Assembly (NCBI GenBank): GCA_029961745.1
Contig: CP124680.1
Location: 4,774,001 to 4,838,000 of the forward strand
DNA: 64,000 nt
Reading direction: 5' to 3'
Source: Nocardioides sp. L-11A
Lineage (GTDB): Bacteria > Actinomycetota > Actinomycetes > Propionibacteriales > Nocardioidaceae
Both the position numbers and the translations under genes were made by a program. This document shows positions 43,876 to 53,236 of the stretch, one piece after another; the stretch's first letter is position 1; each line of letters starts with the position of its first letter. The notes beneath the pieces were generated by a model. The model saw only the letters and a program-made list of their open reading frames with translations. It was not told where the DNA came from and searched no databases.

Positions 43876-44673
43876 TCACCCCTTCGCCGGGCCGGCGCCG
43901 CCGACCGCCATCTCACCGGCCAACCGCTCGGCCGCGCCCTGGAGCAGCGGCACCGCGCGCGCGACGATGTCGTCGGTCATCCGCGCCCGCGGACCCGACA
44001 CCGAGACGGCCATCCAGGACAGGCGCTCGGCCTTGATCGGGACGGCGACACAGCGCACGCCGATCTCCTTCTCCTCCTCGTCCATCGCATAGCCGCGGCG
44101 GCGGATCTCCGCCAGGTCGGCGAAGAGCGCCGTCTCGGTGGTCAGCGTGTGGGGCGTGTAGCCCGGCAGGCCGACCCGGTCGATCACGCTGCGGATCTGG
44201 TCGTCGCCCAGTTGGGCGAGCAGCGCCTTGCCGACGCCACTGCAGTGCAGCTCGACCTGACGGCCGACCTCGGTGAACATCCGCATCGCATGACGGGAGG
44301 GCACCTGGGCGACGTACTCGGCATGCGCGCCGGTCAGGATCGCGAGGTTCGCCGTCTCCCCCAGCGCGTCGACCAACTCGCCGAGGATGGTCTGGGTGTT
44401 GACCCCGACCAGCGAGCTGGCGGTGCTGCCCAGCGGGACCAGGCGGAAGCCGAGGGCGTAGCGGCGGTTCGGCATCTGTCGCATGTACCCGCGGTCGACG
44501 AGCGTCTGTAGCAGGCGGTGGATCGTGGGCAAAGGGATGTCGGAGGCCGCGGCGATCTCACCGATCGCCAGGTGCCCCCCGCCCGCCGCCACGATCTCCA
44601 GCAGGTCCAGTGCGCGGTGCACCGACTGCACGCCACCACTGCCGCGGCGCGAACCACCGTCCGGAGCCGCCAT
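43876..44673 (-). CDS. IclR-family transcriptional regulator
   Basis: 265 residues. N-terminal wHTH ([41 protein letters not shown], seen as LDLLEIV and [11 protein letters not shown]) and the C-terminal effector domain ([36 protein letters not shown]). Start with GGAAGGGGGTGCCGCCG upstream. Divergent from malate synthase G, which it probably controls, as IclR-type repressors do for glyoxylate metabolism. Confidence 0.92.
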   Translation of the reverse strand: MAAPDGGSRRGSGGVQSVHRALDLLEIVAAGGGHLAIGEIAAASDIPLPTIHRLLQTLVDRGYMRQMPNRRYALGFRLVPLGSTASSLVGVNTQTILGELVDALGETANLAILTGAHAEYVAQVPSRHAMRMFTEVGRQVELHCSGVGKALLAQLGDDQIRSVIDRVGLPGYTPHTLTTETALFADLAEIRRRGYAMDEEEKEIGVRCVAVPIKAERLSWMAVSVSGPRARMTDDIVARAVPLLQGAAERLAGEMAVGGAGPAKG

Positions 44674-44744
44674 CGGCGGCACCCCCTTCCTCGGCCCTCG
44701 AGCCTCGCCCGAGCCGTTTGACAATCGGCCCATGCCCTGTCAAG

Positions 44745-44782
44745 TTTCCACTATACGCATAGAGATTTCCACATCATGGAAA
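44745..44782. promoter_or_regulatory. Candidate IclR operator before malate synthase G
   Basis: The perfect inverted repeat TTTCCA-CATCA-TGGAAA (44766-44782) and an extra direct half-site TTTCCA (44745-44750), 15-50 bp before the malate synthase start. The TTTCCA/TGGAAA half-site matches the pattern of IclR/AllR-type boxes. Confidence 0.6.
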
Positions 44783-44800
44783 GTTACGCAAGGGGCTGGC

Positions 44801-46978
44801 ATGACAGATCGAGTACGCGTCGGACGGCTGAGCGTCGCGGAGACGCTGCATCGGTTCATCGTCGAGGAGGCGCTGCCGGGCTCCGGGGTGGAGCCGGACC
44901 GGTTCTGGGCCGGCGCCGACGCGATCGTCCACGACCTCTCCGGCCGTAACGCCGCACTGCTCGCGCGGCGCGTCGAGCTGCAGCAGGCGATCGACGACCA
45001 CCACCGGGCGCACCCGGGAGCGCCGGACACTGCCGCCTACACCCGGTTCCTCGAGGAGATCGGCTACCTGGTCGAGGAGCCCGCCGACGTCACCGTCACC
45101 ACCTCGGGCATCGACACCGAGATCGCCGAGCAGGCCGGCCCCCAGCTCGTCGTCCCCCTGCTCAACGCCCGGTTCGCGACCAACGCCGCGAACGCTCGCT
45201 GGGGCTCGCTGTACGACGCGCTGTACGGCACCGACGTCATCGCGGAAGACGGCCCGCTCGCCCGCGGTACCGACTACAACGCCGTGCGCGGCGCCGAGGT
45301 CGTCGCCCGCGGACGGGCCCTTCTCGATGCCCACGTCGGTCTCGCCGGCGGCTCGCACGCCGACGCGACGTCGTACACGATCGACGCGGACGGCTTGGCG
45401 GTCGGCGTCAAGGGCGAGGTGCTGCGCCTGGCCGATCCGACCCAGCTGGTCGGCCACCGCGGACCGGCCGACGAGCCGGAGGCGATCGTCCTGGTGCACC
45501 ACGGACTGCACCTCGAGATCCTCATCGACCGGACCGACCCGATCGGCGCGACCGACGCAGCCGGCGTCAAGGACCTGGTGCTGGAGTCGGCGGTCTCGAC
45601 GATCATGGACCTCGAGGACTCGGTCGCGGCGGTCGATGCCGAGGACAAGGTGCTCGGCTATCGCAACTGGCTGCGGCTGATGCAGGGCACGCTGGCCGAG
45701 GAGGTCACCAAGGACGGGCGCACGTTCACCCGCGCCATGAACCCGGACCGGGAGTGCACCGCGCCCGACGGCCAGACCGTGCGGCTCCACGGCCGCTCGC
45801 TGCTCTTCATCCGCCAGGTCGGGCTCCTGATGACGACCGACGCGGTGCTCGACGAGCACGGCGACGAGATCCCCGAGGGCATCCTCGATGCGCTGGTCAC
45901 CGCCCTCGGCAGCGTCCACGACCTGCGCGGCAACACCCGGCTGGGCAACTCCCGCACCGGCTCGATGTACGTCGTCAAGCCCAAGCTGCACGGCCCCGAC
46001 GAGGTCGCCTTCACCTGCGAGCTGTTCGGCCGGGTCGAGGAGGTGCTCGGCCTCGCCCCGCTCACGATCAAGATCGGGATCATGGACGAGGAGCGCCGCA
46101 CCAGCCTCAACCTCAAGGCCTGCATCGCCGCGGCACGCGACCGGGTCGCCTTCATCAACACCGGTTTCCTGGACCGTACGGGCGACGAGATCCACACCTC
46201 GACGCAGGCCGGGCCGATGGTCCGCAAGAGCGACATGCGCGGCGAGACCTGGATCCGCGCCTACGAGGCGTCCAATGTCGACATCGGCCTGGCCTGCGGG
46301 CTCCCCGGCCGAGCGCAGATCGGCAAGGGCATGTGGGCCGCGCCCGACAACATGGCCGAGATGCTCGAGCAGAAGATCGGGCACCCGCAGGCCGGTGCGA
46401 CCTGCGCGTGGGTGCCCTCACCGACCGCGGCGACCCTGCACGCGATCCACTACCACCAGGTCGACGTGCACCAGGTGCAGCGCGAGCTGGCCGGACAGCG
46501 CCGCGCCTCGCGGGCCGAACTGCTGACCGTGCCGCTGGGCGACCCGGCCGCCTGGTCGCCGGCCGACCGGCAGGCCGAGCTCGACAACAACATCCAGGGC
46601 ACCCTGGGGTACGTCGTGCGCTGGATCGACGCGGGCGTCGGCTGCTCCAAGGTGCCCGACATCCACGGCGTCGCGCTGATGGAGGACCGCGCCACCTGCC
46701 GGATCTCGTCGCAGCACGTCGCGAACTGGCTGGCCCACGGCATCGTCACCGTCGAGCAGGTCGAGGAGACCCTGCGCCGGATGGCCGCCGTCGTCGACGG
46801 CCAGAACGCCGGCGACCCGGCGTACATCCCGATGGCACCGGCCTACGACGGCGAGGCATTCCTGGCCGCGCGCGAGCTCATCTTCCGGGGCGCGGAGCAG
46901 CCCAGCGGCTACACCGAGCCGATCCTGCACCGCCGCCGGTCCACCACCAAGAAGCACATCTCCCAAGGAGCACACTGA
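44801..46978 (+). CDS. glcB: Malate synthase G
   Basis: 725 residues, standard for isoform G. It condenses glyoxylate and acetyl-CoA to malate. Visible family segments are [19 protein letters not shown] (in part), [15 protein letters not shown], and [25 protein letters not shown] (shown in short as [17 protein letters not shown]). ATG 44801 is preceded by AAGGGG. An IclR-type operator lies upstream and a GlcG-like gene is coupled downstream, so this is a glycolate/glyoxylate-use module. Confidence 0.97.
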   Translation: MTDRVRVGRLSVAETLHRFIVEEALPGSGVEPDRFWAGADAIVHDLSGRNAALLARRVELQQAIDDHHRAHPGAPDTAAYTRFLEEIGYLVEEPADVTVTTSGIDTEIAEQAGPQLVVPLLNARFATNAANARWGSLYDALYGTDVIAEDGPLARGTDYNAVRGAEVVARGRALLDAHVGLAGGSHADATSYTIDADGLAVGVKGEVLRLADPTQLVGHRGPADEPEAIVLVHHGLHLEILIDRTDPIGATDAAGVKDLVLESAVSTIMDLEDSVAAVDAEDKVLGYRNWLRLMQGTLAEEVTKDGRTFTRAMNPDRECTAPDGQTVRLHGRSLLFIRQVGLLMTTDAVLDEHGDEIPEGILDALVTALGSVHDLRGNTRLGNSRTGSMYVVKPKLHGPDEVAFTCELFGRVEEVLGLAPLTIKIGIMDEERRTSLNLKACIAAARDRVAFINTGFLDRTGDEIHTSTQAGPMVRKSDMRGETWIRAYEASNVDIGLACGLPGRAQIGKGMWAAPDNMAEMLEQKIGHPQAGATCAWVPSPTAATLHAIHYHQVDVHQVQRELAGQRRASRAELLTVPLGDPAAWSPADRQAELDNNIQGTLGYVVRWIDAGVGCSKVPDIHGVALMEDRATCRISSQHVANWLAHGIVTVEQVEETLRRMAAVVDGQNAGDPAYIPMAPAYDGEAFLAARELIFRGAEQPSGYTEPILHRRRSTTKKHISQGAH

Positions 46979-47406
46979 TGTCCCTCCCCCTCACCACGGC
47001 GCGCGCGATGATCGCCGCCACCCTCGAGCACGCCGCGAAGGCGGGCTTCAAGCCGCTGACGGTCGTCGTCCTCGACGCCGGCGGCCATGTCGTCGCCGCC
47101 GAGCGCTCCGACGGGTCGTCCGCCAAGCGGTTCGAGATCGCGCACGGCAAGGCCCACGGCGCGGTGGCGCTCGGCATGGGGACCCGCGCCCTCATGGCCC
47201 GCGCCGAGCAGCAGGGCTACTTCATCGCCGCCGTGGGCTCGGCCATCGGCGGGGCGCTCGTCCCCGTTCCGGGCGGCGTGCTGGTCAAGGACGAGGGTGG
47301 TGCCGTGCTCGGCGCCGTCGGCGTCACCGGCGACCTGTCGGACAACGACGAGGCGGCCGCACTGGCCGGCATCGCGGCGGTCGGCCTGGTCGCCCAGCCC
47401 GACTGA
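46978..47406 (+). CDS. GlcG/HbpS-family protein
   Basis: 142 residues. DUF336/HbpS fold with LTVVVLDAGGHVVAAERSDG and the typical Gly-rich GGVLVKDEGGAVLGAVGVTGD. The family includes GlcG of glycolate operons and the heme-degrading HbpS of Streptomyces. TGATG overlap with malate synthase stop and AAGGAG upstream indicate tight co-expression, favouring the GlcG-like role. No signal peptide. Confidence 0.88.
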   Translation: MSLPLTTARAMIAATLEHAAKAGFKPLTVVVLDAGGHVVAAERSDGSSAKRFEIAHGKAHGAVALGMGTRALMARAEQQGYFIAAVGSAIGGALVPVPGGVLVKDEGGAVLGAVGVTGDLSDNDEAAALAGIAAVGLVAQPD

Positions 47407-47463
47407 GGACCGGGCCCGCCCGGCGATCGGGCGCGCTGCGGAGGCGAGCCCTAGGATGACGGC

Positions 47464-48483
47464 GTGCGGGATATCAAGGCGTTGCCCAAGGCGCACCTCC
47501 ACCTGCACTTCACCGGATCGATGCGGCACTCGACGCTGCTCGAGCTCGCCGCCCGCGACCGGATCCACCTCCCCGACGCGCTCGTCGAGGAGTGGCCGCC
47601 CCAGCTGACCGCGGCCGACGAGAAGGGCTGGTTCCGCTTCCAGCGCCTCTACGACGTGGCCCGCTCGGTGCTGCGCACCGAGGCCGACGTGCGCAGGCTG
47701 GTCCTGGAGGCCGCGGAGGACGACGTCGCCGACGGCGGGCGCTGGCTGGAGATCCAGGTGGACCCCAGCGGCTACGCCGCCCGCTTCGGCGGCATCACCG
47801 CCTTCACCGACCTGGTGCTCGACGCGGTCCGCGACGCCTCGGCCCGCACCGGCCTCGGCATCGCCGTCATCATCGCCGCCAACCGCACCCGCCACCCGCT
47901 CGACGCCCGGACCCTGGCCCGGCTGGCCAGCCAGTACGTCGACCGCGGCGTCGTCGGGTTCGGCCTCTCCAACGACGAGCGTCGCGGTCGCACCGCCGAC
48001 TTCGCGGGCGCCTTCTCGATCGCCGAGCGGGCGGGACTGCTCCTCGCCCCCCACGGCGGCGAGCTGCGCGGACCCGAGCACATCCGGCTGTGTCTCGACG
48101 AGTTGCACGCGGGGCGGCTCGGTCACGGCGTACGCGCGGCGGAGGACGCGGACCTCCTCGCCCGGATCGTCGACGCCGGGGTCGCCCTGGAGGTCTGTCC
48201 GGTGTCGAACGTCGCCCTGGGCGTCTACTCCGACCTCACCTCCGTGCCGCTGCCCACGTTGCTGGAGGCGGGCGCGACGGTCGCCCTCGGCGCGGACGAC
48301 CCCCTGCTCTTCGGCTCGCGCCTCGCCGGCCAGTACGCCACCATGCGCGCCGCCCACGAGCTCTCCGACGACCAGCTCGCCGAGCTGGCGCGGATGTCCT
48401 TCCGTGCCAGCCGGGCGCCCAAGGACGTCATCGACGCGGGACTGGCCGCGATCGACAGCTGGCTGGCGCAGGCTGCTGAGTGA
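47464..48483 (+). CDS. Adenosine deaminase-family protein
   Basis: 339 residues, GTG start. Metal ligands HLHLHFTGS (H13/H15), APHGGELRGPEHI, GRLGHGV, and the catalytic Asp pair in LGADDPLLFGS. Hydrolytic deamination of adenosine or a related purine is the expected reaction; the family also contains aminofutalosine and adenine deaminases. In Streptomyces an adenosine deaminase lies near murB and secE (recalled), so this gene probably belongs to the conserved backbone rather than to the accessory region. Confidence 0.85.
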   Translation: MRDIKALPKAHLHLHFTGSMRHSTLLELAARDRIHLPDALVEEWPPQLTAADEKGWFRFQRLYDVARSVLRTEADVRRLVLEAAEDDVADGGRWLEIQVDPSGYAARFGGITAFTDLVLDAVRDASARTGLGIAVIIAANRTRHPLDARTLARLASQYVDRGVVGFGLSNDERRGRTADFAGAFSIAERAGLLLAPHGGELRGPEHIRLCLDELHAGRLGHGVRAAEDADLLARIVDAGVALEVCPVSNVALGVYSDLTSVPLPTLLEAGATVALGADDPLLFGSRLAGQYATMRAAHELSDDQLAELARMSFRASRAPKDVIDAGLAAIDSWLAQAAE

Positions 48484-48494
48484 CCCGTGACGCA

Positions 48495-48528
48495 CCGCGG
48501 GCCCGGTCGACATCGACCGGGCCCGCGG
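48495..48528. terminator. Bidirectional terminator between deaminase and secreted paralog 1
   Basis: Perfect 16-bp arms (CCGCGGGCCCGGTCGA and its complement) around a 2-nt centre, between the convergent gene ends at 48483 and 48551. Confidence 0.75.
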
Positions 48529-48550
48529 CGTTCAAGCGTGAGTCAGCGGC

Positions 48551-49549
48551 TCAGGAACAGGCCAGGTACGACCTGGTCACCGTCACCTTCTTGCCGTTCT
48601 TCAGCTTGATCGTCGCGACCACCTCAGCGGCCGACGCCGGAGCAGCCGGCAGCACCAGCGCACGCTTCTTCAGCTTCTTGCCCTTGAACTTCGCGACCTT
48701 CGCGCCGTTGACCGTGATCACGACCTGCTTGGCCTTCTTCTTGGCCTTCTTCGTGATCGCCGCAGCCACATTGCCCGTCGCGCAGTCGCGCGCGCCGAAC
48801 TGGGTGTAGCCGCCCCCCTTACCGGTGGGAGCGGTAGCGGCTCCCATCGGCTGGAGCTCGATGTTCACTGACGAGGTGAACGAGGCGGTGCGGTTCTGCG
48901 GGTCCGCCGCGTATGCGTCAGTCTCACCGTAGAGATCCATCTCGATCAGACCGGCCGGAAGCAGTGCCGTCATGCTTCCGGAGGTTCGGACCGGCATGTT
49001 GACGCGAATAACGCCGTCCGGCAGGTCCAGCTCCACATACCCGGACCCGCTGGCCCCCTTGCCGCCCGTGGTCCAGGTCATTGTGGCCCACATCGGCTGC
49101 GCCAGCGTGAAGTCACCCTGAGCCTCACCCTCGACCGACGCGTAGCCCTCGCAGACCGTGCCCTCCTTGCTCGGCACGGCACTAGCGTTCATTGTCGTCG
49201 CGAACTTGATCGTCGCCGGCCCGCCTGCGACGGGAGTCGAGCTGACCGTGGTCACCGCAGACGCGCTGAGCGCAGTGCTCTCACCCGGCGCAGTCAGCGT
49301 GCCGGAGTCGGACTCCGTAGCGGTGACCGCAACCCCGTTGTCACTCCACGGAAGATCTGGAGTTGTGTTGGACGACACGTTCGCCACACAGGTCGGGTCA
49401 CTGCCATCATCGCCCAAGCCGGACCACGCGTAGACATCGGCGTTCACGATCGCCGCGTGGGCCAGCGTCGGCACGCTGGCCAGGCCGGTGGCCGCCAAGG
49501 CACCCAGGGTGAGTCCGACGGCACCGCGCCGGACGAGAAGTCGCTTCAT
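48551..49549 (-). CDS. Secreted protein of unknown function, tandem paralog 1
   Basis: 332 residues. A Sec signal peptide (MKRLLVRRGAVGLTLGALA ... TLAHA) is followed by a Ser/Thr/Gly-rich beta-like region with two Cys (DPTCVAN, GTVCEGY), the shared FTLAQPMWATMTW motif, and a C-terminal Lys-rich domain: FGARDCATGNV, ITKKAKKKAKQVVITVNGAK, GKKLKKRALVLPA, ending VTRSYLACS. Exactly four Cys in the mature protein. Three neighbours share this plan. ATG 49549 has GAGGAGCTTTG upstream. It has its own terminator. No known catalytic motif; probably a cell-surface or extracellular protein. Confidence 0.85.
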   Translation of the reverse strand: MKRLLVRRGAVGLTLGALAATGLASVPTLAHAAIVNADVYAWSGLGDDGSDPTCVANVSSNTTPDLPWSDNGVAVTATESDSGTLTAPGESTALSASAVTTVSSTPVAGGPATIKFATTMNASAVPSKEGTVCEGYASVEGEAQGDFTLAQPMWATMTWTTGGKGASGSGYVELDLPDGVIRVNMPVRTSGSMTALLPAGLIEMDLYGETDAYAADPQNRTASFTSSVNIELQPMGAATAPTGKGGGYTQFGARDCATGNVAAAITKKAKKKAKQVVITVNGAKVAKFKGKKLKKRALVLPAAPASAAEVVATIKLKNGKKVTVTRSYLACS

Positions 49550-49675
49550 CAAAGCTCCTCGAGAGGTTCGACGGCACCTCGGTCCAGCGCCGTCTGGGAG
49601 TCAACCGGCGACGCTAGTGCGCCGCGGGCGCCTCCGGCGCGACTTCGAGATTTCCTTTACCTCCGACAGTTCGCG

Positions 49676-49711
49676 ACAGTGGGGCCCGGCCGATCAGCCG
49701 GGCCCCACTGT
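49676..49711. terminator. Terminator of secreted paralog 2
   Basis: Perfect 15-bp arms (ACAGTGGGGCCCGGC / GCCGGGCCCCACTGT) around CGATCA, 19 bp after the paralog 2 stop on the minus strand. Confidence 0.7.
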
Positions 49712-49730
49712 CGTTCGAGCGGTCAGGTGA

Positions 49731-50753
49731 TCAGGAGCAGGCCTGGTAGGACCGGGTGACGGTGGCCTTCTTGCCGCTCTTCAGCTTGATCCGGACCACG
49801 ACCTCGGCAGGAGCCGCCTTCGCGGCGGGGAGCACGATGGTGCGCGGCTTCAGCTTCTTGCCCTTGAGCTTCGCGGCCTTGGCGCCGTTCACACTGATCG
49901 TGACCTGCTTGGCCTTCTTCCTCGCCTTCTTGGTGAGGTCGACGGCGACGCCGCCGGTGGCGCAGTCCCGGGCACCGAGGGCGACGACGCCCTTGCTCTT
50001 GCCGGAGACGGGCGAGGCCGCGCCGCCGGGGCCCGCGGGCGCCGGCGTAGCACCGACCGGCGTGAGCTCGATGGTGAAGGAGCCGGCGTAGCTGCGGGAG
50101 CCGACCGTGTCGTCGTTGTCCACCTGAGCCTCCGCCTGGATCTGGACGTAGACCGGCCCGGCGGGAATCAGTGCCGACACCGATCCCTTGCTCTGCGGCC
50201 CCACGACGAGTGCCACGACGCCGTCCTGCGTGTCGTCCACCATCGCCTGCGCGAGACCGGATCCGTCTCCGCTTCCGCTGATGGTCGCCCACATCGGCTG
50301 GGGGAGCTCGAATGACGCCTCGGCCCCCGGTCGTGCGGTCGCGTTGGCCCAGCAGGCCCCATCCTCACGCTGGGCATGCGCCGAGGCCGAGGCCGCGACG
50401 CTGGCCTTGATGGTGGCCGGACCGGCGCCGATCGGCGTCATCGACGCGGTGACCTGGCCCGACCCGGACAGCTCGGTCACGTCGGTCTCGTCGTCGGTGT
50501 GGGTCACCGTCGCCGCGGCGTTCCACGACTGCGACACCGGGACCCCGTTGTCGACGAGCTCGATGCCGCCCGGATGGCTCGGCTCCGAGATGTCGCACAC
50601 CGCCGGGTCCCAGCTGCTGAAGTCGACGGCAGCCCGGACCTCGGCGTACTCGACGGCCGCTCCTGCCGGCGTCGGGAGGGCGCTGAGTCCGGTGACGGCC
50701 AGGGCTCCGGCGGCGAGGCCGAGCGCGCCGCGGCGTACGAGTTGGTTCTTCAC
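49731..50753 (-). CDS. Secreted protein of unknown function, tandem paralog 2
   Basis: 340 residues, GTG start with GAGGAGCACCCC upstream. Signal peptide VKNQLVRRGALGLAAGALA ... PAGA; Cys in AVCDIS and GACWAN; shared LPQPMWATISGSG; a Pro/Gly-rich linker (PAGPGGAASPVSG); then the conserved C-terminal domain GARDCATGGV, LTKKARKKAKQVTISVNGAK, KGKKLKPRTIVLPA, ending TRSYQACS. Same four-Cys plan as its neighbours. It is the paralog with the longest linker before the C-terminal domain. Confidence 0.85.
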   Translation of the reverse strand: MKNQLVRRGALGLAAGALAVTGLSALPTPAGAAVEYAEVRAAVDFSSWDPAVCDISEPSHPGGIELVDNGVPVSQSWNAAATVTHTDDETDVTELSGSGQVTASMTPIGAGPATIKASVAASASAHAQREDGACWANATARPGAEASFELPQPMWATISGSGDGSGLAQAMVDDTQDGVVALVVGPQSKGSVSALIPAGPVYVQIQAEAQVDNDDTVGSRSYAGSFTIELTPVGATPAPAGPGGAASPVSGKSKGVVALGARDCATGGVAVDLTKKARKKAKQVTISVNGAKAAKLKGKKLKPRTIVLPAAKAAPAEVVVRIKLKSGKKATVTRSYQACS

Positions 50754-50796
50754 GGGGTGCTCCTCGAGATCGGGGGGTCGACGCCCGCCCAACGGC

Positions 50797-50828
50797 AGCG
50801 GGCCTGGTCCGTTAGGACCAGGCCCGCT
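50797..50828. terminator. Terminator of secreted paralog 3
   Basis: Perfect 14-bp arms (AGCGGGCCTGGTCC / GGACCAGGCCCGCT) around GTTA, 33 bp after the paralog 3 stop. Confidence 0.7.
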
Positions 50829-50861
50829 CCGACGCCGAATGTCGCCCGGCCAATCACCCGC

Positions 50862-51956
50862 TCACGTGCAGGGCAGGTACGACCTCGTGGCCTGCATCCG
50901 GCGGCCGTTGGCCAGGACGAGCTTGACCTTGACCTTGGTCACGCCTGACGCCGAGGTCGGCAGGACGACCGTCCTGGCCTTCGGCTTCTTGCCCTTGAGG
51001 CCCTTGCCCTTGAGCACGGCGGCCTTCGCCCCGTCAACCTTGAACTTCACGCGCTTGGCCTTCTTCACGGTCTTCTTGCTGAGCGCGACCGTCACATTGC
51101 CGTTGGTGCAGTCGCGCTCGCCGAACTGGACCAGCGGTGCTCCCTTGCCGGTGACCGCCGACGCGGTGCCGGCGGGCTTCAGCTCGACCTTGAAGCTGCC
51201 CGTGTGCGACGCGCTGCTGCGCGCCGCCGCCGCGCTTTCGGACTCGCCGGTCAACTGATGGGTCGAGGCGACCGCGAGGGCGCTGAAGCCCACGCCGTAC
51301 TTGCCGGGCGGCAGCAGAGTGCTCGAGACCGCCGAGCCGCGGTTGCCGGCCGACACCACCAGGCCGTCGCCTCCCAGGCCACCGAAGAAGAGCAGGCTCT
51401 CCCAGCCCGATCCGCCGAGCAGGTCAGCGCTGCCGATCCCGACAATGCTGGTGCCGAGGGTCTCACCCTCGCGTTGCCCCTGACCGGTGGCAGTGAGAGT
51501 GACCCACATCGGCTGCGTCAGCGTGAAATAGCCCTGACTCACCGCTGCCGCCTGCGTTCTCACGAAGCAATCGACGTCGACACTGCTCGGGCGAACGGAG
51601 GTCGTCGCGGTCGCCGAGCCCGTGATGGTGGCCGGGGCGCTGCCGATCGGCGAGGCGCTGATCGAGGCGCTGGTGGAGGTCGTCGCGTCGACGGAGTCCT
51701 CGCCCACGGTGAACGTCGAGGAGGCGGAGGTGTTCTTGGAAACCGTCACGTTGTTGTCGGTCCAGGACACCACGTCCGGCTCGAACTCATCCTCCTCGGG
51801 GCCCTCGCAGCCGTCGGCCAAGATGCTGGACCAGCCGCCGATCTCGCCGTCTTCTACGGCGGCGCGCGCAGGCGACGGGACACTGGCCAGTCCGACCGCG
51901 GCGAGGGATCCGAGCGCGAGTGCCGCGACGCTGCGCCGAACGAGATGGTTCTTCAT
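50862..51956 (-). CDS. Secreted protein of unknown function, tandem paralog 3
   Basis: 364 residues, the longest and most diverged of the four. Signal peptide MKNHLVRRSVAALALGSLA ... SPARA; Cys in ADGCEGP and VDCFVR; shared FTLTQPMWVTLTATGQ; an extra Gly-rich insert (GGLGGDGLVVSAG); C-terminal domain GERDCTNGNV, LSKKTVKKAKRVKFKVDGAK with an extra GKGLKGKKPK lysine run, ending TRSYLPCT. GAGGAGCTCCCCC precedes the ATG. A TAGTCT box about 60 bp upstream is a possible -10. Confidence 0.84.
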   Translation of the reverse strand: MKNHLVRRSVAALALGSLAAVGLASVPSPARAAVEDGEIGGWSSILADGCEGPEEDEFEPDVVSWTDNNVTVSKNTSASSTFTVGEDSVDATTSTSASISASPIGSAPATITGSATATTSVRPSSVDVDCFVRTQAAAVSQGYFTLTQPMWVTLTATGQGQREGETLGTSIVGIGSADLLGGSGWESLLFFGGLGGDGLVVSAGNRGSAVSSTLLPPGKYGVGFSALAVASTHQLTGESESAAAARSSASHTGSFKVELKPAGTASAVTGKGAPLVQFGERDCTNGNVTVALSKKTVKKAKRVKFKVDGAKAAVLKGKGLKGKKPKARTVVLPTSASGVTKVKVKLVLANGRRMQATRSYLPCT

Positions 51957-52105
51957 GGGGGAGCTCCTCGAGAAGGCACGACGGCGCACGGGAGCGGCAG
52001 CCGCCTACTGAGCGCAGACTAGGGCTACCGCGAACCTCTCGGCGAGCGTTCGCCAGGATTGTCGCCCTGGAGGTCACCCGGTCGGTCACCCGGGCAGCCG
52101 TCGGC

Positions 52106-52132
52106 GCGGGCCCGGCCGGCGGCCGGGCCCGC
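52106..52132. terminator. Terminator of secreted paralog 4
   Basis: Perfect 12-bp arms (GCGGGCCCGGCC / GGCCGGGCCCGC) around GGC, 5 bp after the paralog 4 stop. Confidence 0.7.
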
Positions 52133-52137
52133 CCCGC

Positions 52138-53142
52138 TCACGAGCAGGCCAGGTACGACCGGGTGACGGTCGCCTTCTTGCCGTTCTTCAGCACGACCTT
52201 CGCCGTCACGGTGGCCGCGGCACCGCCCGCGGCGGGAAGGGCGAGCGTCTTGGGCTTGAGCTTCTTGCCCTTGAGCTTCGCGACCTTGGCGCCGTTGGCC
52301 TTGATCAGCACGCTGCGCGCCTTCTTCTTGGCCTTCTTCGTGACGACCGCGGCGACATTGCCGGTGGCGCAGTCCCGGGCGCCGAACTGGACGTAGCCGG
52401 CCGCCTTGCCGCTCGGCGCGCCCGCAGCGCCCACCGGCTGCAGGTCGATGCGGAAGGTGCCGGAGTAGGCCTTGCTCTCCTCCCGCGAACCGGTCGCATA
52501 GACATCGGCGTAGACCTCGAAGTCGACGTAAACGTCACCCGGGACCACCAAGACGGTGGTGCTTCCGGAGCCGCGGTTGCCCAGCTCGATCCCGGTGCCG
52601 CTCGTCTCGTCGCGGATGTAGATCGAGCCGGTGCCGGTGCCGTTGCCCGATCCCGACACCGTGGCCCACATCGGCTGGGTGAGGGTGAAGGAACCGCTCG
52701 CGCCGCGCCGGCCATTGCCGCTCACGGCGCAACCGGTGGAGGCCAACGTCGAGGTGGCGCTCGCCGTGACGTTGGCCGATCCGGTGATGGTGGCGGGGGC
52801 TGCGCCGCCCGAGATGGGGCCGGCGGCCACGGTGGCCGTGCCCGACGTCTGCACGACCACCTTGTCGGTCGCGGCATCGGTCCGGGTGTAGGTCGTGGTG
52901 CTGCTGTAGCTCTTGGTCACGGGCACGCCGTTGTCGACCCACTCGGCGTTATCGCTGCCGCTCACAGGCGTCGGAGTGGTGCACGACGGTCCACCCTCGG
53001 ACTCGTAGGTGTAGAAGGATCCACCCACCGACCCGTACTCGAGGGCGGCGCCGGCGGGACTCGCGACAGCGGTCAGGCCGGCGGTGGCGAGGCCGACGAG
53101 GGCGAAGGAAGCGGCGGTACGCCGCAGGGCAGGACTGGTCAC
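52138..53142 (-). CDS. Secreted protein of unknown function, tandem paralog 4
   Basis: 334 residues, GTG start with GAGGAGAGCCC upstream. Signal peptide VTSPALRRTAASFALVGLA ... SPAGA; Cys in PSCTTP and TGCAVS; shared FTLTQPMWATVSGSG; C-terminal domain FGARDCATGNV, VTKKAKKKARSVLIKANGAK, KGKKLKPKTLALPA, ending TRSYLACS. Its C-terminal domain is closest to paralog 1. First of the array next to murB. Upstream frame extensions are shadow translation. Confidence 0.85.
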   Translation of the reverse strand: MTSPALRRTAASFALVGLATAGLTAVASPAGAALEYGSVGGSFYTYESEGGPSCTTPTPVSGSDNAEWVDNGVPVTKSYSSTTTYTRTDAATDKVVVQTSGTATVAAGPISGGAAPATITGSANVTASATSTLASTGCAVSGNGRRGASGSFTLTQPMWATVSGSGNGTGTGSIYIRDETSGTGIELGNRGSGSTTVLVVPGDVYVDFEVYADVYATGSREESKAYSGTFRIDLQPVGAAGAPSGKAAGYVQFGARDCATGNVAAVVTKKAKKKARSVLIKANGAKVAKLKGKKLKPKTLALPAAGGAAATVTAKVVLKNGKKATVTRSYLACS

Positions 53143-53236
53143 GGGCTCTCCTCGAGATGCGAACGAACGGACGCCCCACGGCATCGCGCTCCCCCTATCT
53201 GCCAGCCCGCGCGACCGGTCAAACCAGCCGCGCCCC

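Noticed and set aside
44718..44757. TTGACA with TATACG as a glcB promoter
   Set aside because: Spacing is 28 bp, too long for a sigma-70-type promoter.
48495..52132. The hairpins behind the secreted paralogs as one mobile palindrome family
   Set aside because: Arm sequences and lengths differ, and each lies just after a stop codon, so terminators explain them better.
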